From positions 806,001-870,000 of the forward strand of contig NZ_FNAJ01000002.1 in the NCBI RefSeq assembly GCF_900101905.1: a DNA stretch of 64,000 nucleotides. The letters are read 5' to 3'. Below the pieces are notes generated by a model. That model made no database searches. It worked only from the letters and a program-made list of their open reading frames with translations, and was not told the DNA's origin. How positions within the stretch are numbered: the stretch's first letter is position 1; the number at the start of each line of letters is the position of its first letter. Origin of the DNA: Myxococcus virescens. Its GTDB lineage: Bacteria; Myxococcota; Myxococcia; Myxococcales; Myxococcaceae. Shown here one piece after another: positions 17,627 through 27,083 of the stretch. A program made the translations under genes and the position numbers.

Positions 17627-17657
17627 AAGCCCGGGCCGCCGTGAAGGCGCCCGGGCT
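17627..17657 (-). terminator. Intrinsic terminator of the isocitrate dehydrogenase gene
   Basis: Inverted repeat AAGCCCGGGC / GCCCGGGCTT, 9-10 bp. Read on the minus strand it lies about 25 bases after the icd stop and is followed by a run of five T (A at 17624-17628 on the plus strand). It may also stop read-through from the left. Confidence 0.75.
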
Positions 17658-17683
17658 TCTTGCTACGGCCTGCGCCGAGCGAA

Positions 17684-18688
17684 CTACAGCGCGCCGATGA
17701 TGGCGTCGGTGAACTCGCGGGTGGTGGCCTTGCCACCGAGGTCGCCAGTGCGGACTTCGCCCGAGCCGTACACCTTCCAGATGGCGTTCTCCATGCGGCG
17801 CGCCGCCTCGCCCAGCTCCAGGTGGTCCAGCATCATCACCGCGGACATCATCAGGGCGGTGGGGTTCGCGATGCCCTTGCCCGCGATGTCCGGGGCGGTG
17901 CCGTGCACGGCCTCGAAGACGGCGGTGCGCTCGCCGATGTTGGCGCCCGGCACCACGCCCAGGCCGCCGACCAGGCCCGCGCACAGGTCGCTGAGCACGT
18001 CGCCGTAGAAGTTCTCCGCCACCAGCACGTCGAAGCGCGTCGGGTCCTTCACGAGCTGCATGGCGAGGTTGTCGATGATGACTTCCTCGTAGGTGATGTC
18101 CGGGAACTCACGGCCCACCTTGCGGCAGCAGTCCAGGAAGAGGCCGTCCGACAGCTTCATGATGTTCGCCTTGTGCACGGCGGTGACCTTCTTGCGGCCG
18201 TGCTTGCGGGCGTACTCAAAGGCGAAGCGGGCAATCCGCGTGGAGGCCTTCTCGGTGATGATCTTCAGCGACTCCACCACGCCCGGGACGATGATGTGCT
18301 CCAGGCCGGCGTAGAGACTCTCCGTGTTCTCACGCACCACGACGAGGTCCACATTCTCGTAGCGCGTCTTCACGTTCGGTACGCTCTTCACGGGCCGCAG
18401 CGACGAGTACAGGTCCAGCCGCTTGCGCAGGCCCACGTTGGCCGACGGGAGGCCACCGCCCACCACCGTGCCCGTGGGGCCCTTGAGCGCGATGCCGCTG
18501 CGCAGCACCGCCTCCACCGTCTCGTGAGGCAGGTTGGTGCCGTACTTGGCCACCACCTCCGTGCCTGCGTCCTTGTACTCGAAATCAAGGGGGACCTTGA
18601 GCGCCTCGAGGACGCGAACGGTGGCCGCCATGACTTCGGGGCCAATGCCATCGCCATTGATGATCGTGACAGTTCGTGTGGTCGCCAT
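17684..18688 (-). CDS. icd: Isocitrate/isopropylmalate dehydrogenase family, probable NAD-isocitrate dehydrogenase
   Basis: 334 residues from ATG 18688; an in-frame start seven codons earlier is less likely because the family N-terminus [14 protein letters not shown] begins right after this one. It oxidises and decarboxylates isocitrate to 2-oxoglutarate in the TCA cycle. Motifs: SSLRPVKS (substrate loop), [15 protein letters not shown], the [12 protein letters not shown] lysine region, the metal aspartates in YEEVIIDN and [16 protein letters not shown], and the nucleotide loop [14 protein letters not shown]. The short length and ENTE-type loop resemble NAD-dependent (IDH3-like) enzymes more than leuB, and no leu genes are nearby. 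Followed by its own terminator. Confidence 0.85.
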   Translation of the reverse strand: MATTRTVTIINGDGIGPEVMAATVRVLEALKVPLDFEYKDAGTEVVAKYGTNLPHETVEAVLRSGIALKGPTGTVVGGGLPSANVGLRKRLDLYSSLRPVKSVPNVKTRYENVDLVVVRENTESLYAGLEHIIVPGVVESLKIITEKASTRIARFAFEYARKHGRKKVTAVHKANIMKLSDGLFLDCCRKVGREFPDITYEEVIIDNLAMQLVKDPTRFDVLVAENFYGDVLSDLCAGLVGGLGVVPGANIGERTAVFEAVHGTAPDIAGKGIANPTALMMSAVMMLDHLELGEAARRMENAIWKVYGSGEVRTGDLGGKATTREFTDAIIGAL

Positions 18689-18833
18689 GGGTGCGGAGTC
18701 ACAGCACAATTTCCCTGGTGTCGAAAGGACGAAAACGCCCGGAATTCAGCCGCAGGCATGGCGGCCATGAGGTAGGCGCACCCTGGTGGGTCACCTGGCC
18801 GGTTTCCGGGCGGGAGGGCATCCGCTCCGAGTG

Positions 18834-19604
18834 TCAGTGCTCGGACGTGGAAGACGGCCGCGGGCGGCGGGTGGGTTTGCGCCGGGTGCGGATGGCGTAG
18901 GGCCGGTAGAAGGCCTCCCACAGGGCCGCCCGGCGTCCCCGGGGCCGGGTCCGCAGCTCGCCCAGGGGCGCCCGGATGAAGAAGGACGACAGGAACAGGT
19001 AGGACGCGGTCAGCGTGAGCAGCAGCAGGATGGCCGTCACGGCCTCGCCGGGAATCCAGGCCACCCCCGCCCGCGCCAGGAACTCGTCGAGGTCCACGGG
19101 GGGCTTCGGGTGGCTGTAGACCTTCACGAACCACGTCATCATCAGGACCATCAAGATGGGCCCGTAGGCGCGGTTGAGCCGGGTGGAGATGGCGGAGAAG
19201 AGGGAAAGCTGGATTTGGGGCCGTTCCAGCTCCAGGGCCAGCTCGCGCAGGGCGTCTGGGTCCACCGGCTCGTGCCGGAGCATGGGGGCCCACCAGCCGT
19301 CCTCCAGCAGGCGCACCCGGCGGTTCCACAAGTCGTAGTAGCGGTAGCGCCGCGCCTCGATGAGGAGGAACGACACCACCATCCAGATTCCCACCAGGAA
19401 GGTGACGTGTGAGCTCTGCGTCGACGCGAAGCCGAAGGAGATGACCGCCGCCGTCGTCGTGATTGCCCAGTTGGTGGTGGTGTCCAGGCGCGTGCGCCAG
19501 GTATCGGAGCGGCTCAGCTCCCCCCGGAACAGCTGGGCCATGGCCTGCTGGGAGAGCCAGGGCGACTCCAGCACATCGTTTTTGTCACGTTCACGCACGG
19601 GCAT
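18834..19604 (-). CDS. DUF2270 membrane protein
   Basis: 256 residues from ATG 19604 (MPVRERDKNDVLESPWL). A longer in-frame start at 19748 would overlap the divergent kinase gene and adds a low-complexity leader, so I reject it. DUF2270 features: FRGELSRSDTWRTRLDTTTNWAI before the first helix pair (about 48-85), RRYRYYDLWNRRVRLLEDGW, then another pair of helices (about 150-170 and 190-215) and a very basic C-tail. Inner membrane; function unknown. Divergent from the RsbRD/receiver protein, with 88 bases between starts. Confidence 0.8.
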   Translation of the reverse strand: MPVRERDKNDVLESPWLSQQAMAQLFRGELSRSDTWRTRLDTTTNWAITTTAAVISFGFASTQSSHVTFLVGIWMVVSFLLIEARRYRYYDLWNRRVRLLEDGWWAPMLRHEPVDPDALRELALELERPQIQLSLFSAISTRLNRAYGPILMVLMMTWFVKVYSHPKPPVDLDEFLARAGVAWIPGEAVTAILLLLTLTASYLFLSSFFIRAPLGELRTRPRGRRAALWEAFYRPYAIRTRRKPTRRPRPSSTSEH

Positions 19605-19692
19605 CCTTCGCCGGAAGGTGGGCTGGGCAGTGGGCGTTTGCAACGCAGGCGGGGTGGGGATGGCAGGCAGGCGGGCGGGCGCACGGGTGGCC

Positions 19693-21780
19693 ATGGCGGG
19701 CGCGCGTGTGCAGCTTGCTGACTTGAACGTGCCCGACGTGAATCCCATACAGGCCCTGTCCCACCTCCTTCAGGAGGAGCGCGAGCGCCTGGCACGCCTG
19801 TGGGCCAAGCGCCTGCGCGCGGAGACATACGACGTGGAGGTCCCCGGCAGGGACCTGCGCGCCCCGCTGCGCCGGTTGCTGGACGAACTGGCCCGCCTGC
19901 TCAGGGACCGGCCCGACGACGTCGTCCGGCTCTGGCCGGAGGTGGTCCGCCCGCACGGCGCCTTCCGCTACACCCAGAACTTCGACCCCGAGGACCTGAC
20001 GCGTGAGTTCAAGTCCCTGGAAGAGGTGATGCTCCACGTCTACGCGCGCCGCAACGGTGGCTTCATCGAGCCCCAGGTGGCGGAGCTCGTGGCGGAGCTG
20101 GTGTGGGAGGCGGACGCCGCGGCCCAGGCGTCCTATGCGCGCATCCTGAAGACGGAGGAGGTGCGCTTTCGTGAAGCGGCGGTGATGGAGTCGGTGCTCA
20201 ACCAAGTGGACGTGGGCATCATGCTGGCGGAGGTGGACGGCACCGTCTCCTTCGCCACGCCGCCGGTGAGCCGCCTCATGGGGGTGCCCATGCGCGCGGT
20301 GGTGGGGGGGCGGGCGGCGAACACCATCAATCCCGTGCTGACGCAGGTGAACGCGCGCCACCTCACGGGTGAGCCCTTCAGGCTGGCCGACATGCCCTTC
20401 CTGCGGGCACTCAAGGAGAAGGGGCCCGTGCGTGGGGTGATGATGGTGGTGGAGCGCCCCGGCGGCGACACCGCGACGCTGGAGCTGAGCGCCACGCCCG
20501 TCTGGGAAGAGGAGGGCGAGCTGGCCGGCGCCATCCAGACCTTCACCGACCGAACGGAAGCGGTGAACAAGACGAAGGCACTCCAGAGCGCGCACGGGGA
20601 ACTGCGCAGGCTCCAGGGCCGCCTGCTCCAGCGCACCCGCCAGCAGGCGCTGGGACAGCTCGCCAGCGGCGCGGCGCATGCGCTCAACAACTTCCTCAAC
20701 GTGCTGCGGCTGCGAATCACCCTGCTGCAACGCGAGTTCAAGCCCGAGCACCTGGAGGCGCTCGACAAGACGGTGCAGCAGATTGGCGAGCTGGTGGCCC
20801 GGCTCCAGGAGTTCAACATCCAGCGCACCCAGGAGCAGCCCACCGACGTCCCCGTGGACCAGACGGTGCGCGAGGCGCTGGAGCTGGCGCGCGGCGAGCT
20901 GGAGCAGCGCGAGCACCCGGTGTACGTCGACCTGGACCTGGGCGACGCCGGCAACGTGCGCGCGGATACGGGCTTCTTCCGCGAGCTGGTGGTGAACCTC
21001 TTGCTCGTCTCGAGAGACCGGATGGAGACCGGCGGCCGGCTGCATGTCTCCACGCGCACAGATGGCTCCTCGTGGCTGGTGCTGCGCATCGAGGACGAGG
21101 GCACGCCCTACGCGCCCGATGAGCTGGCGCGGCTGTTCGACCCGCTGCGCCGGGACGCGAGCGCGCCGCAGTTGTCCCTGTTCCTGGCGGTGGCGCGGGC
21201 ACAGGTGGAGCGCTGGGGCGGCGAGCTGACGGCGGAGGTTCCGGCCTCGGGCACGGGCACGGCCTTCGTGGTGCGTCTGCCCCGCGTGCATGAAGGCGCC
21301 GTGTCCACCGCGCCACGTCCGGAGCCGTCGCGCGCGGAGCTGATGCGGCCGACGGGGCCCCGGCGCTTCCAGCAGACGCGCAGCGTGCTGGTGGTGGATG
21401 ACGACCTCGACAACGCGCGGATGATGGCGGAGGTGCTGGGCGAGGAAGGCTACGAGGTCCAGGTGGCCCACAGCCCCGCGGTGGCGCTGGGGATGTGGGA
21501 CCGGCGCCGCTACGACGCCGCGCTGCTGGACGCGGTGATGCCGGAGATGAGCGGCTGGGAGCTGGCGCGCGAGCTGCGCAAGAAGACCCCTCAGGCGCTG
21601 CTGGCCATCGTCACCGGCATGGACGTGCGTGGACAGAACCGCGCCAACCTCGCGCTGGTGGACGCCGTGTTCCGCAAGCCCATCGACGTGGGCGCGCTGG
21701 ATGACTTCCTAGGACAGTCCGATACCGCCGCCGCTTCCGAGAACGGTGCGTCGACCTCGGGTTCCGCGCCCCCCGCCTGA
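19693..21780 (+). CDS. Hybrid sensor protein: RsbRD-like N-domain, PAS, degenerate histidine kinase, receiver
   Basis: 695 residues from ATG 19693. Order: RsbRD-like helical domain (about 15-150, with HGAFRYTQNFDPEDLTREFKSLEEV in it, quoted as FDPEDLTREFKSLEEV), a PAS domain (about 165-285, VMESVLNQVDVGIMLAEVDG onward), a dimerisation helix with His329 in GAAHALNNFLNVL, an ATPase-like region and a C-terminal receiver. The ATPase region is eroded: the N-box reads NLLLVSRDR with Val439 where the Mg-binding Asn is expected, the G1 box reads EDEGTPYAP without GxG, and the G2 glycines are missing. The receiver looks active: DDDLD, Asp613 in LLDAVMPEMSG, Thr in IVTGMD, Lys in FRKPID. Likely a pseudokinase that receives phosphate from elsewhere. 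Confidence 0.85.
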   Translation: MAGARVQLADLNVPDVNPIQALSHLLQEERERLARLWAKRLRAETYDVEVPGRDLRAPLRRLLDELARLLRDRPDDVVRLWPEVVRPHGAFRYTQNFDPEDLTREFKSLEEVMLHVYARRNGGFIEPQVAELVAELVWEADAAAQASYARILKTEEVRFREAAVMESVLNQVDVGIMLAEVDGTVSFATPPVSRLMGVPMRAVVGGRAANTINPVLTQVNARHLTGEPFRLADMPFLRALKEKGPVRGVMMVVERPGGDTATLELSATPVWEEEGELAGAIQTFTDRTEAVNKTKALQSAHGELRRLQGRLLQRTRQQALGQLASGAAHALNNFLNVLRLRITLLQREFKPEHLEALDKTVQQIGELVARLQEFNIQRTQEQPTDVPVDQTVREALELARGELEQREHPVYVDLDLGDAGNVRADTGFFRELVVNLLLVSRDRMETGGRLHVSTRTDGSSWLVLRIEDEGTPYAPDELARLFDPLRRDASAPQLSLFLAVARAQVERWGGELTAEVPASGTGTAFVVRLPRVHEGAVSTAPRPEPSRAELMRPTGPRRFQQTRSVLVVDDDLDNARMMAEVLGEEGYEVQVAHSPAVALGMWDRRRYDAALLDAVMPEMSGWELARELRKKTPQALLAIVTGMDVRGQNRANLALVDAVFRKPIDVGALDDFLGQSDTAAASENGASTSGSAPPA

Positions 21781-22060
21781 GCGCAGCGGACTGGACGACG
21801 TGGTGCCTCCGTCGGACCGGTAGCTCGCGGCGTTACAGTTTTCACTCAAAGTGTTGCGGCGCGGGTCACACCGCGAAGCCCGTTCCGCCGGGATGGGCCC
21901 GTGTCCGAGGGGAGCGGGTGCTTCCCCAGTGCAATCTCCTTGTCTGGATAGAACTGCGAGTGTGGCTCGTCGCTTGCTCCAGGTCCGCGGGCCCGCCGGT
22001 GCCCGCGGTCCTGATTCGGGCGTCCACCCCCGGTGGTTGCCACCCCCCACGAGGTGCTGC

Positions 22061-24249
22061 GTGAGATTCAATCTGAGAGGCCTGTTGCTGGCCGGAATGA
22101 TGCTGGCCGGCGGCGGTGCCATGGCGGAAGAGAGCGCGGTCTGCGAAGGCCGTACGTCACAACCTCCCCTGCAGCGGGATGCCCAGGGGCGCGTGAAGGT
22201 GGGCGAGGACGTCGTCGCCACCTTCAAGTCACGTCAGCCCAGTGCGCGGCCGGAGGGCGTTCGCGCCAAGGCCGAGCTGGCCTGGACGGACCGCGTCAGC
22301 AGCCCGGGTGCCACGTACATCGCGCCGCACTTCAGCCAGTTCGCGCTCGCGTCGGGGGACTACGTCATCGTCCGCGCGCCGGACGGCTCGCGTGAGTACC
22401 GCTACGAGGGCTTCGGAAAGGGCGAGGGCAACGCGCCGGTGAGGGGCGGCTTCTGGAGTGGTCACATCTCCGGTGACGTCGCCATCGTCGAGCTGTGGAG
22501 CACGGGCGGCCAAGCGAAGTCCGGCTACACCATCGACCGGTTCGCTCGCGGCTTCGCCAACCTGGCGGCGCTGGGCGAGGAGCTGGACAACAAGGCCCTC
22601 TGCGGTCCGGACGACTCGCGCAACGCGCGCTGCTACCAGACGTCGGACCCGCGTCAGTACAAGCACTCGCGCGCGGTGGCCCGTCTGCTCATCAACGGCA
22701 GCGGGGCCTGCACGGGCTGGCTCGTGGGCAACCAGGGCCACGTGATGACCAACGAGCACTGCATCGCCAACACCTCGGACGCGCTCAACACCGACTTCGA
22801 GTTCATGGCCGAGGGCGGCGCCTGTACCTCCGCTTGCAACAGCTGGTTCGGCTGTCCGGGCACGGTGGTGGCCACGAGCTCCACGCTCATCGCCGTGGAC
22901 GCGCCCCGGGACTACGCCCTGGTGCGGCTGCCCACCAACCCCACGGCCACCTACGGCTACCTCCAACTTCGCAACACCACCGCGTTCGTGGATGAGCGCA
23001 TCTACATTCCCCAGCACCCCGCCGCCTGGGGCAAGCACATCGCCCGCAACTCCACGCACGCGTCGGACGCCTCGGGCTTCGCGGAAATCTTCGCACTCAA
23101 CCGGCCCGCGTGCTCGCCGGGTGGCCCGCTGGACATCGGCTACTACGCGGACACCCAGGGTGGCTCGTCCGGCTCTCCCGTCATCGCCAACTCCGACCAC
23201 CGCGTCGTCGCGCTGCACCACTGCGCCAACTGCCCCAACCGTGGCGTGCCCATCACCTCCATCATTTCCCACCTGGGCTCACTGTTGCCTCAGTGCGCGC
23301 TGCGCAGCGCCACCTGCCCGGACCCGTATGACGTCTGGATGCGCGACACCTGGTCCGACACCGGCCTGGAGCCGGACCCCGCCACCGCGGGCCAGGACAT
23401 GTGGGCCAGCCCGTACATCTGGATTCGCCGCAACCCGGACGGCGTCGCCAACCCGCACGTCCACCAGAACCCTGAGCTGGGCGCGACGAACTACGCCTAC
23501 GTGAAGCTGCACGGCGGGCCCCGTCCGGGCGCCTCGGGCGCCTCAAGCTGTACTACGCCAACGCCTCCACCGGTTTGGCCTGGCCCACGGACTGGACGCA
23601 GTTCGGTGACGTCGCCGTCAACGGCTTCACGCCCGACACGCACATCGTCCAGGCGCCGTGGAGCAGCCTGCCCGGCGAGGGCCACTACTGCCTGGTGGCG
23701 CGCTGGGAGTCCGCATCCGACCCCATGTCGTTCACCGAGACGACGGACATCGACACCAACGTCCGTCAGAACAACAACATCATCTGGCGCAACGTGAACA
23801 TCGTGGACCTGGAGTCCGGCAGCGAGGAGGTCCACTTCATCGTGCGCAACGTGCACGAGGGAATCCGCGCGCTGCGGCTGGCGGTGCGGGTGCCGGAAAC
23901 GGACCGGCAGCGGCCCTTCCCGGTGAATGGCGGCCGTGTCGTCGTGCGTCTGCCGGACGCGCTGTTCAAGCGCTGGGTGGAGGCGGGCGGCAAGGCCGAG
24001 GGCATGAAGATGCTGAGCGAGGGCGAGTTCGAGGTCGTGTCTCCGGAAGGGGGCGTGTTCCACGAGCTGCCGCTAGGCTTCCGCGAGGAGCACCAGCTGC
24101 GGATGTTCTTCGAGCGCTCGGCGGACGCCACGCCGGAGCCCTACCACCTGGAGGTCGTGCAGTTCGACCAGGACAAGCCTGACCGTGAGAGCCTGGGCGG
24201 CATCGGCTACGACATCTACACCCACGGCGAGCCGAAGCCGAAGCAGTAG
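22061..24249 (+). pseudogene. Secreted trypsin-like protease gene interrupted by a -1 frameshift near 23536
   Basis: From GTG 22061 (GAGGTG upstream) a signal peptide ends AMA, then a protease domain with His233 (TNEHC), Asp284 (RDYALVRL) and Ser370 (GGSSGSPV). The frame is good to about codon 490, then coding sense moves to the -1 frame: GRLKLYYANASTGLAW continues to the stop at 24249 with a coherent C-terminal domain. Unshifted, translation ends at 23797 with about 90 wrong residues (578 in all). Restored, the protein would be about 729 residues. A G-run contraction (GGGG to GGG at 23536-23538) would explain it. The catalytic domain is complete, so a secreted active enzyme may still be made. 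Could also be a sequencing error. Confidence 0.75.
23527..23544 (+). repeat. 9-bp tandem duplication at the frameshift point
   Basis: GGGCGCCTC occurs twice in tandem. The frame change falls at the junction. A whole-unit change would keep frame, so the unit number itself does not cause the shift; the G3 run inside it could. Confidence 0.7.
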
Positions 24250-24391
24250 CCGTCGCTTCGCCTGACGCGGCTTCGCTCGCGTGCCGTCCTGGCGCGGGCG
24301 GAGCCGTGACGTGTTTGCATCCGTCCGTCGCCGTGCTTTGTCTGGTCTCCGGCGCGGCGCTTCCCGCCGCGTCCTTTCCCGGAGGCAGTGC

Positions 24392-25990
24392 GTGCGGGTG
24401 GATGACCTTTGCCTGGTGCTGGTGTCCTCGCTGTTGCGGGAGGACCGTGCCCGGTGGCCTCAGCGGCTCGAGGCGCTGGAAGAGGAACTGGGCGAGTCCT
24501 GGGCGCTGCGGCGGCTCAAGGTGCCGAGAGCGTACTCCCTGGGGGTGCGGCTCCTGGATGGGCGTGAGCTCCCGCTCGCCGCGTGGCTCGACTCGTTCAA
24601 GGAAGGTGGGGGGCGCTCCGTTCGCGTGGTGGACCTCGGCGCGTCCTCGTCCGAGGCGCTGCCCGCGCACATCGCCGCCGCGTTCGCCAACTCGGGAGGC
24701 GTGGTGCTGGAGGTGACCTCGGGTGGGGCGTCCTCGCTCTTCCTCCTGCGAATGCACTCCAGCCGCCCGCACCTGCTCACCGCGCGGCAACTCGTGGACT
24801 TCGCTCGTGCGCAGTCGCACGCGGACCGCGTCTTCGAGGCCTGGGCGGCGTCCATCTCCGAGAACAACCAGCTCAACGACCGGCCCGCGGTGCCGGCCTC
24901 GGAGGTGCCGGACTACCTGGCCTCGCCGGACGGGTTCGTGCACTACGACTTGCGCGGCGGTGACCTGGTGGAGGAACTCCAGGCCACCCTTCGCCGTCAC
25001 GGCGCGGACGTGACGATTCCAGACGCGCTCCGAGCCTGCTTCTACACCAGCGACCCGGACGCACTGTTTCGCGAGATGCTGTCTCCCGAGCAGCAGGCGG
25101 AATTCGTCCCGTCGGAGGAGCAGCTCCTCCTCACCGACACCACCACGCCCCAGCAGTTCGCGGACCTGGTGGCCGCGCAGCCCTTCGCCGCGGATGCCTG
25201 GACGCGCATCGCCCGGGACCAGAACTCGTTCCTGGCGGAGGGGGAGCCGCCCGTGACGCCGGAGGGTTTCGAGGCCCGGCTCCGGACGATGGCGCCGGAT
25301 GGGCTCCAGTCGATGCTGACCGGCAACCTGATGATGGCGTTGCAGCAGGCGGCCCGGGCCCATGGCGCGGAGTTGGTCATCCCCGAGCCCTTGCGCGGAT
25401 GCATCCGGCCTGTGTTCTCTCAGGAAGAGGACACGGGGCGGATTCCGGGCAAGGAGTTGCTGCGCCTGCAGTCCAATCCCGACGTGTACCAGATGTACCT
25501 GTTCCACGAACTGGCGGCCGGGCCCGCGCCCGTGTCCGAGAGGCCGTCCTGGGACGAGGCGCGGCGTGGCTTCACGAAGGCACTGCGGGAGGCAGTTGCC
25601 TTCTCGGCCGCGCAGGGCTCGAACTTCGCGGATGCGTTCAAGCTGGCGCTCTTCGCGCTCGAAGGGCAGGCGCCGCGCTACGACGAACTGTCACCGGAGC
25701 GGGTGCCGGATTACCTGGAGGCGGTGAAGGCCGCGGGCTTCGACGGGCGGCCGGTGCAGGTCTTCGAGGACAGGCTGGGCTCGTTGGGACTGTTCCAGTC
25801 GCTGGGGATGTCCGAGGAGAAGCTGCGTGGACTGCTCGCCTACCTGCTGTCGGATGTATTTGGCGGCATGGGCTCGTGGAACGACCAGTACTTCGAGACG
25901 CCCGAGGCGCAGCAGCAATACGATGCGGTGTCAGCGCGGCTGTTCGGCGAGCGGAGTGCGTTCTTCGTGGCCACGCTCAACACGCGCTGA
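24392..25990 (+). CDS. Repeat-built hypothetical protein
   Basis: 532 residues from GTG 24392, chosen because GGAGG ends six bases before it; the frame is open upstream but without any signal. No signal peptide, no membrane segment; mostly helical and acidic. I see an internal repeat of about 120 residues: around 190-222 GGDLVEELQATLRRHGAD then VTIPDALRAC, and around 311-343 TGNLMMALQQAARAHGAE then LVIPEPLRGC, each preceded by a similar helical stretch (QLVDFARAQSHAD / QFADLVAAQPFAAD). A third, weaker copy of the ..VPDYLEAV part lies near 450. I do not recognise the family. It follows the frameshifted protease by 142 bases and is probably transcribed separately. Confidence 0.65.
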   Translation: MRVDDLCLVLVSSLLREDRARWPQRLEALEEELGESWALRRLKVPRAYSLGVRLLDGRELPLAAWLDSFKEGGGRSVRVVDLGASSSEALPAHIAAAFANSGGVVLEVTSGGASSLFLLRMHSSRPHLLTARQLVDFARAQSHADRVFEAWAASISENNQLNDRPAVPASEVPDYLASPDGFVHYDLRGGDLVEELQATLRRHGADVTIPDALRACFYTSDPDALFREMLSPEQQAEFVPSEEQLLLTDTTTPQQFADLVAAQPFAADAWTRIARDQNSFLAEGEPPVTPEGFEARLRTMAPDGLQSMLTGNLMMALQQAARAHGAELVIPEPLRGCIRPVFSQEEDTGRIPGKELLRLQSNPDVYQMYLFHELAAGPAPVSERPSWDEARRGFTKALREAVAFSAAQGSNFADAFKLALFALEGQAPRYDELSPERVPDYLEAVKAAGFDGRPVQVFEDRLGSLGLFQSLGMSEEKLRGLLAYLLSDVFGGMGSWNDQYFETPEAQQQYDAVSARLFGERSAFFVATLNTR

Positions 25991-26014
25991 GGCGGAAGGT
26001 GTGATGGTGGGCAC

Positions 26015-26035
26015 GGCAGCCGGGCCCTGGCTGCC
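26015..26035 (+). other. Hairpin between the repeat protein and the DUF1059 gene
   Basis: GGCAGCC / GGCTGCC, 7-bp stem with a seven-base loop, 25 bases after the stop at 25990. No T-run. Possibly a weak terminator. Confidence 0.3.
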
Positions 26036-26096
26036 TGTCCCTCCCTTGTGGCGCTGGGTGGCGGTGTCCACCTCTGAGGGAGGAGGAGACACCACC

Positions 26097-26339
26097 ATGT
26101 CACGCAAGACGATGGACTGCCGGAAGGCGCCCAGTGACACCCACTGCACGCTGACGATTTCGGGCGAGGAGGACGAGGTATTCCAGGCGGCCATCGCGCA
26201 CGCGGTCTCCGCGCACGGCCACGAGGACTCCGGTGAGCTGCGCGAGATGATTCGCGGCATGCTCGAGGACGAGGCACCCGAGGCCAGCATGGGCCGGCCC
26301 ATGTCGATGCAGGAGCCGCAGCAGCCGAGCAGGCACTGA
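26097..26339 (+). CDS. DUF1059 small protein
   Basis: 80 residues from ATG 26097, preceded by GAGGGAGGAGGAG, a very strong ribosome binding site. DUF1059 pattern: KTMDCRKAPSD near the start, LTISGEEDEVFQAAIAHAVSAHGH in the middle (quoted as EEDEVFQAAIAHAVSAHGH) and SGELREMIRGML after it. The family normally has a second Cys in the first strand and a zinc-finger-like start; here Cys 8 and a Cys in THCTLTISG remain. Cytoplasmic, function unknown. It converges with the SitI-like immunity gene, 12 bases between stops. Confidence 0.8.
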   Translation: MSRKTMDCRKAPSDTHCTLTISGEEDEVFQAAIAHAVSAHGHEDSGELREMIRGMLEDEAPEASMGRPMSMQEPQQPSRH

Positions 26340-26351
26340 GGGACGCGCCTG

Positions 26352-27077
26352 TCAGCGCGTGGGCAGCTCGCGGAACGAGACTCCGTCCAGTTCCAGGCGG
26401 CGCACCGTTTCCATGAACCGCTCGGTGCCGACAATCATCGTGGCGAAGTTGCCCACCCGGAACAGGTCCACGTCCACTGGGAGCGAGGCCGCGTCGAGGA
26501 TGGGCTCGTCGGGTCGACGGAACCCGAGGCGCCCGCAGGTGGCGCACCGAGGGGGCAGGTCAGGAGGCATGCAGTCCGCGTGCAGTTGGCCACGCGGGTC
26601 GAGCTGAAGCTCCAGGAACTCGGGGGCGTCCTTCTGCCGGAATCGCAGCGCTGTTCGCGCGCCGAGCAGCCCGCGGAGGCCTTCCTCCCGAAGTCGCTCC
26701 AGTTCTTCGTGGCGAATCAGCAGCAGACTGCTGCCCAGCCATGCGAAGGAACCGAACCGCCCGGAGGCGGTTCCCACCAACGGGCCGAACGTCGTCCCCG
26801 GAGGAAGCAGAGCACCTGGCGGTGCCAGGGGCCGTACCAACTCCCGGAGCCGTGAGAACTCGGTGAATGGCTCAGGCCTGGCTTTCAAGAAGGCGCTCTG
26901 CTCGGGCAGAACGGACAAATCAACGGCGGGATACTGGTGTCCTGAACTGGCCCAGGTTTCACCGCAGCCCGGGCATCCCGCGAGGCCGGGCAGCCCCCAC
27001 TTGTGCGCGGCGTTGAGGCTGCCGTTGGTGTGGGCTTGCACCGTCGAGTCTTCGCGCAGCCAGAAGAAACGCGTCAT
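26352..27077 (-). CDS. Double-CXXCG immunity protein (SitI6-like)
   Basis: 241 residues, cytoplasmic, no signal peptide. Two CXXCG knuckles, CPGCGE at 35-40 and CATCGR at 178-183, frame a central domain; this is the signature of the myxobacterial double-CXXCG family that gives immunity to Sit swarm-inhibition toxins. The expected role is to bind and block the nuclease-like toxin encoded directly upstream, whose stop is 6 bases before this start. It lies between core genes and is less strongly G/C-ended at codon position three than its neighbours as far as I can judge by eye. The assignment to the SitI6 branch is from memory. Confidence 0.8.
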   Translation of the reverse strand: MTRFFWLREDSTVQAHTNGSLNAAHKWGLPGLAGCPGCGETWASSGHQYPAVDLSVLPEQSAFLKARPEPFTEFSRLRELVRPLAPPGALLPPGTTFGPLVGTASGRFGSFAWLGSSLLLIRHEELERLREEGLRGLLGARTALRFRQKDAPEFLELQLDPRGQLHADCMPPDLPPRCATCGRLGFRRPDEPILDAASLPVDVDLFRVGNFATMIVGTERFMETVRRLELDGVSFRELPTR

Positions 27078-27083
27078 TCGTCC

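Noticed and set aside
19605..19748. Longer start for the DUF2270 gene (48 extra codons)
   Set aside because: The extension is low-complexity and would overlap the start of the divergent kinase gene; ATG 19604 gives the family N-terminus.
21781..22060. 280-base gap before the frameshifted protease, with a possible TTGTCT ... TAGAAC promoter
   Set aside because: Spacing between the hexamers is far too short and no other promoter or RNA gene could be made out; nothing assignable in this gap apart from the RBS at 22051.
23527..23544. 9-bp tandem repeat as a phase-variation switch by unit gain or loss
   Set aside because: Nine is a multiple of three, so changing unit number keeps the frame; only a one-base change in the G-run could switch it.
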